In this document: piece by piece, positions 46,392 through 55,349 of the stretch
Layout of the letters: each line of letters starts with the position of its first letter
Position numbering within the stretch: the stretch's first letter is position 1
Source of the DNA: Streptomyces pyxinae
GTDB lineage: Bacteria > Actinomycetota > Actinomycetes > Streptomycetales > Streptomycetaceae
Direction: 5' to 3'
Length of the DNA stretch: 64,000 bases
NCBI RefSeq assembly: GCF_024756275.1
Contig: NZ_JANUGQ010000006.1
Location: forward strand, 124,001-188,000
Program-made: the position numbers and the translations under genes
The notes under the pieces: model-generated
Database searches by the model: none
Seen by the model: the letters and a program-made list of their open reading frames with translations, nothing else
Told to the model about the DNA's origin: nothing

Positions 46392-47585
46392 TTGCGGGTC
46401 CTGGTGGTGACGGCGGTGGCGGCGGAGGCGGACTCCGTCGGCCGCGGGCTGACCGGCTGGTCCGGCCCGGTCGCCGTTCCGGCCGCCGGCCCGTACCGCT
46501 CCGGGACGCCCTCGGTACGCCGCTACGACCGCGCCCTCCCGCCTCCGGACGCCGCCCCCCGTGCCGTACCGGGGAGCGCACCGCCGGCAGGGTCGCCGGC
46601 GCGCGCGCAGCACACCGTGGACGTGCTGGCCGGCGGGGTGGGGCCCGCCGCCGCGGCCGCCGCGACGGCCACCGTGCTGGCCGCCGCGCCGGTCCCGTAC
46701 GACCTGGTGATCTCGGCCGGCATCGGCGGCGGGTTCGCGCCGGGCGCCCCGCTCGGCTCGGTCGTCGTCGCGGACGCCCTGGTCGCCGCCGATCTGGGCG
46801 CCGGTACGCCGGACGGCTACCTCGCCGTCGAGGAGCTGGGCTTCGGCCGCTCGGTCCACCTGCCGCCGCCGGGGCTGCCCGCCCGGTTCGCCGCCGTGCT
46901 GGCGGCGGGCGGCCTGTCGCAGCTGGTCGCGCCCGTGCTGACCGTCTCCACGGTGACCGGCACCGCCGCCCGCGCCGCCGAACTGGCCGCCCGGCACCCG
47001 CGCGCCGCCGCCGAGGCGATGGAGGGCTTCGGGGTCGCGGAGGCCGCGGCCCTGCACGGTGTGCCGGTGGCGGAGCTGCGGGCGGTCTCCAACGCGATCG
47101 GCCCGCGCGACCGGGCGGCCTGGCGGATCGGCCCGGCGCTGGACGCGCTGCGGTACGCCTTCGAGCTGCTGAGCGGCACCGTCCTCCTGGCGGAGTCCCC
47201 GACGGATCTCCTTTCCGGGGGATCCGGGGGAGCTGGCGGATCCGAGGGATCCAGGGGAGCTGGCGGATCCGGGGGATCCGGGGGAGCTGGCGGATCGGGG
47301 GGATCCGGGGGAGCTGGCGGATCCGGGGGGCCTCCGGGGCCCGGGGGACCTGAAGAGCCCGGGGCTTCCGACGAATTCGGGGGATCCGGAGTCTCCGACG
47401 GGCCCGGGCGGCCCGGGGGACCCGGAGGTTCCGGAGCCCCCGTGCCGCCCGGGGCGGCCACGTCCCCCACGGCGCCCGTGACCCCGGCGGCCCCCGTGAC
47501 ACCCGAGACCCCCACGACCCCCGTGTCTCCCATGACACCCGTGTCCCCCACGCCACCCGTGACTTCGCCGGAGGAGAGGCTGTGA
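46392..47585 (+). CDS. mqnB: Futalosine hydrolase with repetitive C-terminal tail
   Basis: MqnB cleaves futalosine to dehypoxanthine futalosine in menaquinone synthesis. The core shows the nucleosidase blocks VISAGIGGGFAPGAPLGSVV, ALVAADLGAGTPDGYL and EAMEGFGVAEAAALHGVP, and LRAVSNAIGPRDRAAWRIGP. The usual length is about 220-260 residues; this one has 397. A 40-residue Pro/Arg-rich insertion follows the first strand, and from about residue 272 a tail runs first as GGSGGAGG repeats and then as TTPVSPMTPVSP-type repeats. The start is TTG 46392 (MRVLVVTAVAAEADSV). The stop overlaps the mqnD GTG. Confidence 0.9.
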   Translation: MRVLVVTAVAAEADSVGRGLTGWSGPVAVPAAGPYRSGTPSVRRYDRALPPPDAAPRAVPGSAPPAGSPARAQHTVDVLAGGVGPAAAAAATATVLAAAPVPYDLVISAGIGGGFAPGAPLGSVVVADALVAADLGAGTPDGYLAVEELGFGRSVHLPPPGLPARFAAVLAAGGLSQLVAPVLTVSTVTGTAARAAELAARHPRAAAEAMEGFGVAEAAALHGVPVAELRAVSNAIGPRDRAAWRIGPALDALRYAFELLSGTVLLAESPTDLLSGGSGGAGGSEGSRGAGGSGGSGGAGGSGGSGGAGGSGGPPGPGGPEEPGASDEFGGSGVSDGPGRPGGPGGSGAPVPPGAATSPTAPVTPAAPVTPETPTTPVSPMTPVSPTPPVTSPEERL

Positions 47586-48433
47586 CCCTGCGGATCGCGT
47601 ACTCGCCGTGCCCCAATGACACCTTCGTCTTCGACGCCTGGGCACACGGCCGGGTGCCGGGCGCGCCCGAGCTGGACGTGACCTTCGCGGACATCGACGT
47701 CACCAATGGGCTCGCGGAGGCCGGCTCGCCCGGCTTCGACGTGCTGAAGGTGTCGTACGCGGTGCTCCCCTGGGTACTGGACGAGTACGCGCTGCTGCCC
47801 TGCGGCGGGGCGCTCGGCCGGGGGTGCGGGCCGCTCGTCCTCACCCGGGAGCCGGGCACCGGGGCCGGTCTCGCCGGGCGGACGGTGGCGGTGCCGAGCG
47901 AGCGCTCCACCGCCTATCTGCTCTTCCGGCTCTGGGCGGCGGACACCGTGCCGGGCGGGGTCGGGAAGATCGTGGTGCTGCCGTTCCACGAGATCATGCC
48001 CGCCGTGCGGGACGGCCGGGTGGACGCCGGACTGGTCATCCACGAGGCCCGGTTCACCTATCAGGACTACGGCCTGCACTGTCTCGCGGACATGGGCGAG
48101 CACTGGGAGGCCACCACCGGGCTGCCGATCCCGCTCGGCGCGATCATCGCCCGCCGCTCGCTGGGCGAGCCCACCCTGAAGCTGCTGGCCGAGTCGGCCC
48201 GGACCTCGGTACGGATGGCCTGGGACGACCCCGAGGTCTCCCGCCCCTATGTCCGCGCGCACGCCCAGGAGATGGACCCGGGCGTGGCGGACCAGCACAT
48301 CGGGCTGTACGTCAACGAGTTCACGGCCGACCTGGGCGAGGACGGCTACGCGGCGGTACGGGGGCTGCTGACCCGGGCCGCCGCCGAGGGACTGGTGCCG
48401 CCCCTCGCCCCGGAGGCCCTGCGCTTCCCGTGA
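47582..48433 (+). CDS. mqnD: 1,4-dihydroxy-6-naphthoate synthase
   Basis: A 283-residue MqnD of the futalosine menaquinone pathway, which converts cyclic dehypoxanthine futalosine to 1,4-dihydroxy-6-naphthoate. The family opening LRIAYSPCPNDTFVFDAWAH is intact. Further conserved blocks are DVLKVSYAVLP, VPSERSTAYLLFRLW, and the active-site-type VIHEARFTYQDYGL. The GTG overlaps the mqnB stop (GTGA), so the two enzymes are coupled. Confidence 0.95.
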   Translation: MTLRIAYSPCPNDTFVFDAWAHGRVPGAPELDVTFADIDVTNGLAEAGSPGFDVLKVSYAVLPWVLDEYALLPCGGALGRGCGPLVLTREPGTGAGLAGRTVAVPSERSTAYLLFRLWAADTVPGGVGKIVVLPFHEIMPAVRDGRVDAGLVIHEARFTYQDYGLHCLADMGEHWEATTGLPIPLGAIIARRSLGEPTLKLLAESARTSVRMAWDDPEVSRPYVRAHAQEMDPGVADQHIGLYVNEFTADLGEDGYAAVRGLLTRAAAEGLVPPLAPEALRFP

Positions 48434-48454
48434 GAGGGTCCCGGTCGGTCCGGC

Positions 48455-48477
48455 CCGGCCGGTCAGGCGCCGGCCGG
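48455..48477. terminator. Short bidirectional terminator
   Basis: CCGGCCGG (48455-48462) and CCGGCCGG (48470-48477) form an eight-base stem with loop TCAGGCG between the convergent mqnD and cold-shock genes. Confidence 0.6.
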
Positions 48478-48491
48478 CCTCGTCGGTCCGG

Positions 48492-48875
48492 TCAGACGTC
48501 CAGCTGATCGGCGACCGCGCGCAGCAGGCCCGCGATCTTCTTGCCGTGCACCTTGTCCGGGTAGCGGCCGCGCTCCAGCATCGGCGTGATGTTCTCCAGC
48601 AGGGTGGTGAGGTCCTGGACGATCGAGGCGAGCTCGTCCGGCTTGCGCCGCTGGGCCGCGGCCACCGAGGGGGCGGGATCGAGGACCGTCACCGAAAGGG
48701 CCTGGTCACCGCGCTGGCCCGCCACCACACCGAACTCGACGCGCTGGCCCGGCTTGAGTGCCTCCACTCCGGCGGGGAGCACCGACGAGTGCACGAAGAC
48801 GTCGCCGCCGTCGTCGCGGGAGAGAAAGCCGAAGCCCTTCTCGCTGTTGAACCACTTGACCTTGCCGGTAGGCAC
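48492..48875 (-). CDS. Cold-shock-domain protein with C-terminal extension
   Basis: A 127-residue protein. Residues 1-66 are a cold-shock domain with RNP1 (KGFGFL) and RNP2 (VFVHSS) in TGKVKWFNSEKGFGFLSRDD. The remaining 60 residues form a helical extension (ASIVQDLTTLLENITPMLER) typical of the longer streptomycete Csp proteins. It should bind single-stranded nucleic acid. The start is GTG 48875. Confidence 0.93.
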   Translation of the reverse strand: MPTGKVKWFNSEKGFGFLSRDDGGDVFVHSSVLPAGVEALKPGQRVEFGVVAGQRGDQALSVTVLDPAPSVAAAQRRKPDELASIVQDLTTLLENITPMLERGRYPDKVHGKKIAGLLRAVADQLDV

Positions 48876-49046
48876 GTCTGTCCTCGTCCTCGTACTCGAT
48901 GGGTGAAGCGCCGACGCCGGATAAATCGGCTCTGGACAGCACTACAGCGGGTCGCCCGACCCGCCAAGGACCAAGGCTAATGGTCCAGGGGCCGGTGACA
49001 AGACGTCCCCGGGTTTGCCCTCCGGCCGGGGAACTACCCTGGCCGA

Positions 49047-49304
49047 ATGCGTAGTGAAACCCCTTCCAACAGCACGGACGGCACGGGGCCGGGGGACGGC
49101 CTCGTCCGGGCCGGTGCGATCGTCTTCCTGATCGGCGCGGTGGCGACCCTGGTCACCGTCGCACCGCTCTTCCTGGGCACCGAGCCCTTCCCCCCGGTCG
49201 CCTACGGGGTGTGCATGCTGATGGGCCTCGGCTTTCTGATCGCGGCGGCCGGTGTGCTGCGCTCCATCGCGGTCCAGCGCCGTCGGGCCAGGTCCGCCGG
49301 GTAG
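49047..49304 (+). CDS. Small membrane protein
   Basis: An 85-residue protein with two membrane segments (AGAIVFLIGAVATLVTVAPL and YGVCMLMGLGFLIAAAGVLR) and a basic tail. Conserved in streptomycetes, function unknown. TACCCT lies about seven bases before the ATG, consistent with leaderless expression. Divergent from the cold-shock gene. Confidence 0.8.
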   Translation: MRSETPSNSTDGTGPGDGLVRAGAIVFLIGAVATLVTVAPLFLGTEPFPPVAYGVCMLMGLGFLIAAAGVLRSIAVQRRRARSAG

Positions 49305-49327
49305 CCCGCCGGAGCCCCGTCCCGCGC

Positions 49328-49957
49328 TCAGCCGAGCCGGGCCCGATACGCCTCCCACCAGGCCGGAAAGGCCGTCAGGTCGGGCAGCACCACGTCCGCG
49401 CCGGCCGCCCGCAGTTCCTCGGCGTCACACGGTCCGGTGGCCACCGCGACGGACAGCGCCCCGGCCGCGCGGGCGCCCCGGACATCGCCGGTGTGGTCCC
49501 CGACGTAGACGCCCGCGCCCTGCGCCCGCAGCGCCTCCGCCTTGCCCTCGGCCCAGAGCCCGCCGAACAGCGCGTCCGGTTTCAGGCCGAGGTGGGCGAG
49601 GTGCAGCTCGGCGTTGGCCTCGTACTTGGCGGTGACCACCAGGGACCTGCCACCCGCCGCGCGAACGGCTTGAATCGCATCCCCCGCACCGGGCAGGGCG
49701 CAGGTCGCGGTGACGGCGTACGCCGGGTAGAGCGCGCGGTAGCGTTCGGCGGTCGCCGGGATGCGCTCGGCGGGGAACCAGTGCGCCAGCTCCTGTTCCA
49801 GCGGCGGTCCGAGCCGGGTGACGGCCAGGTCCGCGTCGATCTCCACCCCGGTCTCGGCGGCGAGCGCCCGGTAGGCGGCCCGGATGCCGGGGCGCGAGTC
49901 GATGAGCGTCATGTCGAGGTCGAAGCCGACGGTGAGCGGGGAGGTTCGCGGAGCCAT
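49328..49957 (-). CDS. HAD-family phosphatase, Gph-like
   Basis: A 209-residue HAD hydrolase. Motif I is VGFDLDMTLIDSRPG (DxDxT; the nucleophile is the first Asp), motif II the Thr in SLVVTAKYEANAEL, and motif IV YVGDHTGDVRGARAAG. It has a helical cap and resembles phosphoglycolate phosphatases. ATG 49957 follows a GGGGGG run; ATG 49966 is an alternative. It is convergent with the small membrane protein, only 23 bases apart. Confidence 0.9.
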   Translation of the reverse strand: MAPRTSPLTVGFDLDMTLIDSRPGIRAAYRALAAETGVEIDADLAVTRLGPPLEQELAHWFPAERIPATAERYRALYPAYAVTATCALPGAGDAIQAVRAAGGRSLVVTAKYEANAELHLAHLGLKPDALFGGLWAEGKAEALRAQGAGVYVGDHTGDVRGARAAGALSVAVATGPCDAEELRAAGADVVLPDLTAFPAWWEAYRARLG

Positions 49958-50001
49958 GCCCCCCATTCTGCCGAGCGGCCCCCGGGCCCCCGGCGAGGGA
50001 C

Positions 50002-50182
50002 CCCGGGCCGGGGGCGCGGGTTCCCGGGCCGGGGGCGCGGGTTCCCGGGCCGGGGGCGCGGGTTCCCGGGCCGCGAGCCTGACCGGCCGGGAAGGGCGTG
50101 ATCGGCTGCGGCGTGACCGGCCGGGAAGGGCGTGACCGGCTGCGGCGTGACCGGCCGGGAAGGGCGTGACCGGCCGCCGGCG
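50002..50182. repeat. Two adjacent tandem repeat arrays (21 bp and 34 bp)
   Basis: From 50002 a 21-base unit (CCCGGGCCGGGGGCGCGGGT plus one T) occurs three times and again in part at 50065. From 50081 a 34-base unit starting GACCGGCCGGGAAGGGCGTG occurs three times (50081, 50115, 50149). Beyond it, GGTGGGATCCAGCCG recurs 60 bases apart (about 50236 and 50296). The whole HAD-to-importer gap, 49958-50442, thus consists mainly of repeats plus the importer promoter. Confidence 0.88.
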
Positions 50183-50370
50183 TGACCGGTCGGGGGCGGG
50201 TTCGGCCGGGGCGGGTTCGCCGGGGGCGGGCCCGGTGGTGGGATCCAGCCGGGGGTGGATTCGGCCGGGGATGGACTCGGCCGGGACGGGTTCTGTGGTG
50301 GGATCCAGCCGCCGGGGGCGGTGGCGGGTCGGCGGATTTTCCCGGACGGTGGCGATCAGGCTCCGTAGAC

Positions 50371-50384
50371 TTAGCCGAGCCTTA
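50371..50384 (+). promoter_or_regulatory. Putative iron box before the importer
   Basis: TTAGCCGAGCCTTA followed by CC, about 60 bases before the first permease, matches ten of fourteen positions of half of the actinomycete iron box (TTAGGCTAACCTAA). It is the place where a DmdR/IdeR-type repressor would act. The match is imperfect. Confidence 0.45.
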
Positions 50385-50442
50385 CCGGGTCCGGTGGGGC
50401 TCGCGCGCCCGGGGCGTCCCGGGGCCGGACCGTTGGGGGCCG

Positions 50443-51447
50443 ATGTCCGCCGCTCGCCGCTCCACCCGACTCGTCGCGACCTCGGCGGTCCTGCTCGCCC
50501 TGCTGGTCGCCGTCGTGCTGAGCCTCGGGGTGGGCGCCCGGGTGGTGGCGCCCGGGGCGGTGCTGGAGGCGCTGCTGCACGGCGGCGACACCCCCGACGC
50601 CGAGGTGGTGCGGGAGCTGCGGGTGCCCCGGACGCTGCTGGGACTGCTGGTCGGCGCCGCGCTCGCGGTGGCGGGCACCGCGCTCCAGGGCATCACCCGC
50701 AACCCGATCGCCGACCCCGGGGTGCTCGGCATCGCCCAGGGCGCGGCGGTCGGCGTGGTGCTGGCCATCGCCTTCGCCGGGGCGCACACCCTGAGCGGCT
50801 ATGTCTGGTTCGGCTTCGGCGGGGCGGCGCTGGCCTCCGTCGCGGTGTACGCGGTCGCGTCCGGCGGCCGGGGCGGGGCGACCCCGGCCAAGCTGGCGCT
50901 GGGCGGCGCCGCGATCAACGCGCTGCTGGTCTCGGTGACGACGGCGGTGCTCACCACCCGGGGCTCGGCGCTGGAGGAGTTCCGCTTCTGGCAGGTCGGC
51001 TCGGTGGCCGGCCGGGGCGGGGCCGTGGTCGCCCAGGTGTGGCCGTTCCTGCTGGCCGGCGGGGTGCTCGTGGTGGCCGTGGCCCGGGGGCTCGACGCGC
51101 TGGCGCTGGGCGAGGACGTGGCGAAGGGGCTCGGCCGCCGGGTGGCGCTGGTCCGGGTGGTCGGCGGCCTCGGGGCGACCGTACTGACCGGTGCGGCGGT
51201 GGCGGCGGCCGGGCCGATCGCCTTCGTGGGCCTCGCGGTGCCGCACATCGCCCGGGCCGTCACCGGCGCCGACCACCGCCGGCTGCTGCCGATGGCGACG
51301 CTGCTGGGCCCGGTGGTGGTGCTGCTCTCCGATGTGGCCGGGCGGCTGGTCTTCCCGCCGAGCGAGGTGCCGGCCGGGGTGATGACGGCGCTGCTCGGGG
51401 TGCCGTTCCTGATCGTCCTGGTGCGCCGCAAGGCGGTGCCCGCATGA
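50443..51447 (+). CDS. Iron-siderophore ABC permease 1 (FecCD type)
   Basis: A 334-residue FecCD-type permease with nine to ten segments. Typical blocks are [40 protein letters not shown] and FVGLAVPHIARAVTGADHR, the last being the ATPase-contact region. ATG 50443 has a GGGGG ribosome site. It is the first gene of a complete iron importer. Confidence 0.9.
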   Translation: MSAARRSTRLVATSAVLLALLVAVVLSLGVGARVVAPGAVLEALLHGGDTPDAEVVRELRVPRTLLGLLVGAALAVAGTALQGITRNPIADPGVLGIAQGAAVGVVLAIAFAGAHTLSGYVWFGFGGAALASVAVYAVASGGRGGATPAKLALGGAAINALLVSVTTAVLTTRGSALEEFRFWQVGSVAGRGGAVVAQVWPFLLAGGVLVVAVARGLDALALGEDVAKGLGRRVALVRVVGGLGATVLTGAAVAAAGPIAFVGLAVPHIARAVTGADHRRLLPMATLLGPVVVLLSDVAGRLVFPPSEVPAGVMTALLGVPFLIVLVRRKAVPA

Positions 51448-51485
51448 CGGCGGCCCGGCCCGAACCCGGGGAGGTGCCCGCATGA
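51444..51485 (+). other. 13-codon mini-frame bridging the two permeases
   Basis: ATG 51444 overlaps the first permease's stop and reads only 13 codons to a TGA at 51483 that overlaps the start of permease 2. The mini-frame begins with the same GCCCGCATGACGGCGGC sequence as permease 2 itself (about 51438 and 51476), so a short duplication created it. It may keep the two permeases translationally coupled. Confidence 0.5.
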
Positions 51486-52711
51486 CGGCGGCTCCCAGGG
51501 CACCGGTCGCGCCGGTGGAACCCGCCCCGGTGCGCCCGGCCGGGTACGCGGTGGTGCGCGCCGGGCGCGGGACGTTTCTGCTGCACCGGCGCGCCCTGCT
51601 CGCCGGGGTGCTGCTGGCGGTCCTGCTGGCGGCGGTGTGCGTGGCGTACCTCTGCGCGGGCGAGCGGTTCGTCCCGCCCGGCGAGGTGTTACGGGTGCTG
51701 GCCGGGCAGCCGTCCCGGAGCCGGCTGCTGGTGGCGGAGCTGCGGCTGCCCCGGATGGTGACCGGCCTGCTGGTGGGCGCGGCCCTCGGGGTGGCGGGCG
51801 CGCTGATCCAGACCGTCGCCCGCAATCCGCTGGCCAGCCCGGACGTGATCGGTGTCAGCCAGGGCGCGGGCGCGGTGACGGTGGCCGCGCTCACCTTCGG
51901 AGCCGGAGCCGGAGCCGAGACCGGATCCGGCTCCGTACTCCCCTGGCTCCCGGTGGCGGGCGGGATCGCGGCGGCGGCGCTGGTGTACGTCTTCGCCTGG
52001 CGCGGCGGGCTGCACGCGATCCGGTTCGTGCTGATCGGCATCGGCTGCGCCATCGCCCTGCGGTCGGTGACCACCCTGCTGATGACCAAGGGCGACTACC
52101 GGGTGGCCCAGCAGGCGCAGATCTGGCTGACCGGTTCGCTCAACGGACGCGGCTGGGACGAGGCGGCGCCGCTCGGCTGGACGCTGCTGTTCCTGCTCCC
52201 GGCGGTGGGATGGGCGGCCCGCGCCCAGCGGACGGTGGCGCTGGACGACGACACGGCGACCGGCCTGGGCGTCCGGCTCGGCCGGGTGCGGCTGGGACTG
52301 GTGTCGCTGGGCGTGGTGCTGGCCTCGATGGCGACCGGGGCGGCCGGGCCGGTGGAGTTCGTGGCGCTGCTCTCCCCGCAGATCGCCCGCCGGCTGACCC
52401 GTACGGCCGCGCTGCCGCTCGGCTGCTCGGCGCTGCTGGGGGCGCTGCTGGTGGTCGCCGCCGATCTGCTGGCGCGGCGGCTGTTCGCGCCCACCGAACT
52501 GCCGGTGGGGGTACTGACGGCGGCGGTGGGCGCGCCGTACCTGATCTGGCTGATCCGCCGGGGCGGACGCGCGACCGGTTCCGCACGGGGTGGGCGCGGG
52601 ACCGGATCCGTACGAGGTGGGCGCGGGCTCCGGTCCCGCCCACGGAGGCATGCGGTGGACCGTACGGCGGCCGGGGGAACGGACCGGCCGGGCAAGGGAG
52701 TCGGGGCGTGA
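51482..52711 (+). CDS. Iron-siderophore ABC permease 2 (FecCD type)
   Basis: A 409-residue FecCD permease. After a Pro/Ala-rich cytosolic start the core shows [40 protein letters not shown] and [20 protein letters not shown]. The last 50 residues are a basic Gly/Arg repeat tail ([19 protein letters not shown]) beyond the family end. GTGA overlap with the ATPase gene. Confidence 0.9.
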   Translation: MTAAPRAPVAPVEPAPVRPAGYAVVRAGRGTFLLHRRALLAGVLLAVLLAAVCVAYLCAGERFVPPGEVLRVLAGQPSRSRLLVAELRLPRMVTGLLVGAALGVAGALIQTVARNPLASPDVIGVSQGAGAVTVAALTFGAGAGAETGSGSVLPWLPVAGGIAAAALVYVFAWRGGLHAIRFVLIGIGCAIALRSVTTLLMTKGDYRVAQQAQIWLTGSLNGRGWDEAAPLGWTLLFLLPAVGWAARAQRTVALDDDTATGLGVRLGRVRLGLVSLGVVLASMATGAAGPVEFVALLSPQIARRLTRTAALPLGCSALLGALLVVAADLLARRLFAPTELPVGVLTAAVGAPYLIWLIRRGGRATGSARGGRGTGSVRGGRGLRSRPRRHAVDRTAAGGTDRPGKGVGA

Positions 52712-53508
52712 GCAGACTGACGGCACGCGGGCTGACGCTCGCCTATGACGACCGGACGGTCGTGGACGGCCTGGAGCTGGCGGTGCCGGACGGCCGGGTG
52801 ACGGCGATCGTCGGTCCCAACGCCTGCGGCAAGTCGACCACCCTCCGGGCGCTCGGCCGGCTGCTGCGGCCCCGGGGCGGCGCCGTACTGCTGGACGGTA
52901 CGGAGCTGGCCCGGCTGCCGACCAGGCGGGTGGCCCGGTCCATCGGGCTGCTGCCGCAGTCCCCGGTCGCCCCGGAGGCCATCACCGTCGCCGATCTGGT
53001 CGCGCGCGGACGCCAGCCGCACCAGGCGTGGTGGCGGCAGTGGTCGGACGAGGACGAGCGGGCCGTCACGGACGCGATGGCCCGCACCGGGGTGACCGCG
53101 CTGGCCGACCGCCCGGTGGACGAGCTGTCCGGCGGCCAGCGCCAGCGGGTGTGGCTGGCGATGGCGCTGGCCCAGGAGACGGAGCTGCTGCTGCTCGACG
53201 AGCCCACCACTTTCCTGGACATCGCCCACCAGGTGGAGGTGCTGGACCTGATCCGCCGCCTCAACCGCACCCGGGGCCGGACCGTGGTGCTGGTCCTGCA
53301 CGACCTCAACCAGGCCGCCCGGTACGCCGATCACCTGATCGCCATGCGGGCCGGCCGGATCGCCGCCGAGGGCCCGCCCCGGGAGGTGGTCACGGCCGCC
53401 CTGGTCCGGGAGGTGTTCGGGCTGGAGGCGGTGGTCGTCCCGGACCCGGTGACCGGCTCCCCCCTGGTCGTCCCGGCCGCCCCCTGGTCGGGCGGGCCCC
53501 CGCCGTAG
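52708..53508 (+). CDS. Iron-siderophore ABC ATPase (FecE/FepC type)
   Basis: A 266-residue ATPase. Walker A is GPNACGKST, the Q-loop LLPQSP, the signature [18 protein letters not shown], and Walker [13 protein letters not shown], with [11 protein letters not shown] as the H-loop; all fit the FepC group. The GTG start overlaps the permease 2 stop by four bases. Confidence 0.94.
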   Translation: MSRLTARGLTLAYDDRTVVDGLELAVPDGRVTAIVGPNACGKSTTLRALGRLLRPRGGAVLLDGTELARLPTRRVARSIGLLPQSPVAPEAITVADLVARGRQPHQAWWRQWSDEDERAVTDAMARTGVTALADRPVDELSGGQRQRVWLAMALAQETELLLLDEPTTFLDIAHQVEVLDLIRRLNRTRGRTVVLVLHDLNQAARYADHLIAMRAGRIAAEGPPREVVTAALVREVFGLEAVVVPDPVTGSPLVVPAAPWSGGPPP

Positions 53509-53720
53509 CCCCGGCGCTGCGCGACGCACTCGCCCGTACACCCCGTCTCGTCACCACCACGGAAAGCCGGACCACCGCAGAACCGAACGACCGCAGAACC
53601 GGACATCCGAAGAGCCGGACATCCGAAGAACCGAAGAGCCAAAGAGTCGAAGAGCAAGAAGAACCTGAAGAACCGAAGAGTCGACCGCACCGCCCCATCG
53701 TCGAAAGGCAGGGCCCTCAG
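53509..53720 (+). repeat. Purine-rich repeats before the binding protein
   Basis: Between ATPase and lipoprotein genes lies about 130 bases made of GAACCG, GAAGAGCC and CGGACATCCGAAGA units (CCGGACATCCGAAGA occurs twice, 17 bases apart). The strand is far richer in A and G than any other part of the window. The plus frame stays open through it (rich in Glu, Lys, Arg and Pro) and runs into the lipoprotein gene, but the lipoprotein's own signal peptide begins at 53721. It might affect mRNA structure between permease/ATPase and the more abundant binding protein. Confidence 0.75.
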
Positions 53721-54740
53721 ATGCGCCGAACCCTCCCCCTCCCCTTCCCTCTTCCCCTCCCTCGCCGCCGGACCGCCGTCCCGCCGGCCGCCTGCGCGTT
53801 CGCGCTCGTCGCCGCCCTGGCGCTCACCGCCTGCGGCTCCTCGGACGGTGGTGGCGGTGAGACCGGTGACGGCGGCTCGTCCGGCGGGAAGACCCGTACG
53901 GTCCGGACGCTGTTCGGTGACGTCAAGGTGGCGGAGACACCCCGGCGGGTCGTCGTCCTGGACACCGCCGAGCTGGACTCCGCCCTCACCCTCGGGGTGA
54001 AGCCGGTGGGCGCCACCCACACCGACGCGGCCTCCGGCTTCCCGGCGTATCTGCCCAGGGAGAAGCTGGCCGGCGTCAAGGACGTGGGCGAGATGATGAA
54101 CCCCAATCTGGAGGCCATCGCGGAGCTCGACCCGGATCTGATCCTCACCAGCAAGGTCCGGCACGGGGACAAGTACAAGGAACTGAGCGCCATCGCCCCG
54201 ACCGTGATGACCGAGAACACCGGCTTCCCCTGGCGGGAGAACTTCCAGCTGCACGCCGACGCGCTGGGCAGGAAGACCGAGGCGGCGAAGGCGGTCGCGG
54301 CGTACCGGGCCCATGCCGCCGAGGTCACCGCCGCGCTGGGCGGCACGGCGAAGGCGGCGGCGACCAGGGTCAATGTGGTCCGGTTCGTGGAGGGCGCCGA
54401 CATCCGCATCTACGGCAAGCGCAACTACATCGCCACCATCCTGGCCGACGTCGGCCTGGGCCGGCCGCCCGTCACCGACCGGGCCAAGGACGGGTTCTCG
54501 TACGACGTGAGCCCGGAGAAGATCGACCTCGCGGACGCCGATGTCATCTTCCACGCGACATACGGGGACCCGGCGAAGGCCAAGCGGACCGCGACGCTCG
54601 GCAGCGGGCTGTGGAAGGGCCTGACCGCCGTCAAGAAGGGCAAGGTCTTCCCGGTCGAGGACCAGCTCTGGATCCAGGGCATCGGCTACACCGCCGCCGG
54701 CAGGATCCTGGACGAGCTCCGGACCGACCTGACGAAGTGA
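53721..54740 (+). CDS. Iron-siderophore-binding lipoprotein
   Basis: A 339-residue FepB/FhuD-type substrate-binding lipoprotein. The lipobox is LTAC (ALALTACGSSDGG), followed by a Gly/Ser linker. The periplasmic-binding domain shows FGDVKVAETPRRVVVLDTAE, GEMMNPNLEAIAELDPDLIL and VEDQLWIQGIGYTAAGRILD. It should deliver a ferric siderophore to the two-permease ABC importer. ATG 53721 lies after AAAGGCAGGG. Confidence 0.92.
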   Translation: MRRTLPLPFPLPLPRRRTAVPPAACAFALVAALALTACGSSDGGGGETGDGGSSGGKTRTVRTLFGDVKVAETPRRVVVLDTAELDSALTLGVKPVGATHTDAASGFPAYLPREKLAGVKDVGEMMNPNLEAIAELDPDLILTSKVRHGDKYKELSAIAPTVMTENTGFPWRENFQLHADALGRKTEAAKAVAAYRAHAAEVTAALGGTAKAAATRVNVVRFVEGADIRIYGKRNYIATILADVGLGRPPVTDRAKDGFSYDVSPEKIDLADADVIFHATYGDPAKAKRTATLGSGLWKGLTAVKKGKVFPVEDQLWIQGIGYTAAGRILDELRTDLTK

Positions 54741-55349
54741 CCACCGCTTCCCCATGGAGCCCGGCGAATCGACCACCGCTCCGGCGGACCCGGCGGGCCC
54801 GGCGAGGTGACCGCCGCTCCGGCGGCGGAGGGCCATGACCGCCGGGTCCCGCCACCGAAGGGGCCGCGACCACCAATCCGGCCGCCGAGGGCCACGACCA
54901 CCGGGCCGGCACCAAGGGCCGTGACCGGCGGTCCGGCCCCCGAGAGCCGCGAGCTCCAAGTCGACCTCCCGGGCGGCCGCGCCCACCGGTCGGCCACCCG
55001 AGCGACACAGCCACCGGGCCGGCCAGAGCCGCGACCACCGGCACGACCGCCGAGGGCCATGGCCACCGGGCCCCGCCACCGAAGGGGCCGTGACCGACCG
55101 TCCGGCGCCGAGCGCCACGACCACCGGGTCGGCGCCAAGGGCCGTGACCGGCGGTCCGGCCCCCGAGGGCCGTGACCGACAGTCCGACCACCCGGGGCCG
55201 CGACCACCGGGCCCGCCGCCGAAAGCCATGGCCACCGGGCCCCGCCACCGAAGGGGCCGCGACCACCAGTACGACCGCCGAGGGCCGTGGCCACCAGTTC
55301 GGCAGAGCGCCATGGCCGCAGCGGGTCCCCCTCCACCGGGCCCCGATCC
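54741..55349. repeat. 600-base gap of dispersed imperfect repeats
   Basis: No gene is supported. The gap repeats words such as CCACCGAAGGGGCCG and GGCCGTGACCGGCGGTCCGG. A 60-base block occurs at 54884 and at 55107 with about four changes, and a 34-base block at 55057 and 55226. Repeats are not in a strict array, so this looks like older shuffled duplication. Confidence 0.7.
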
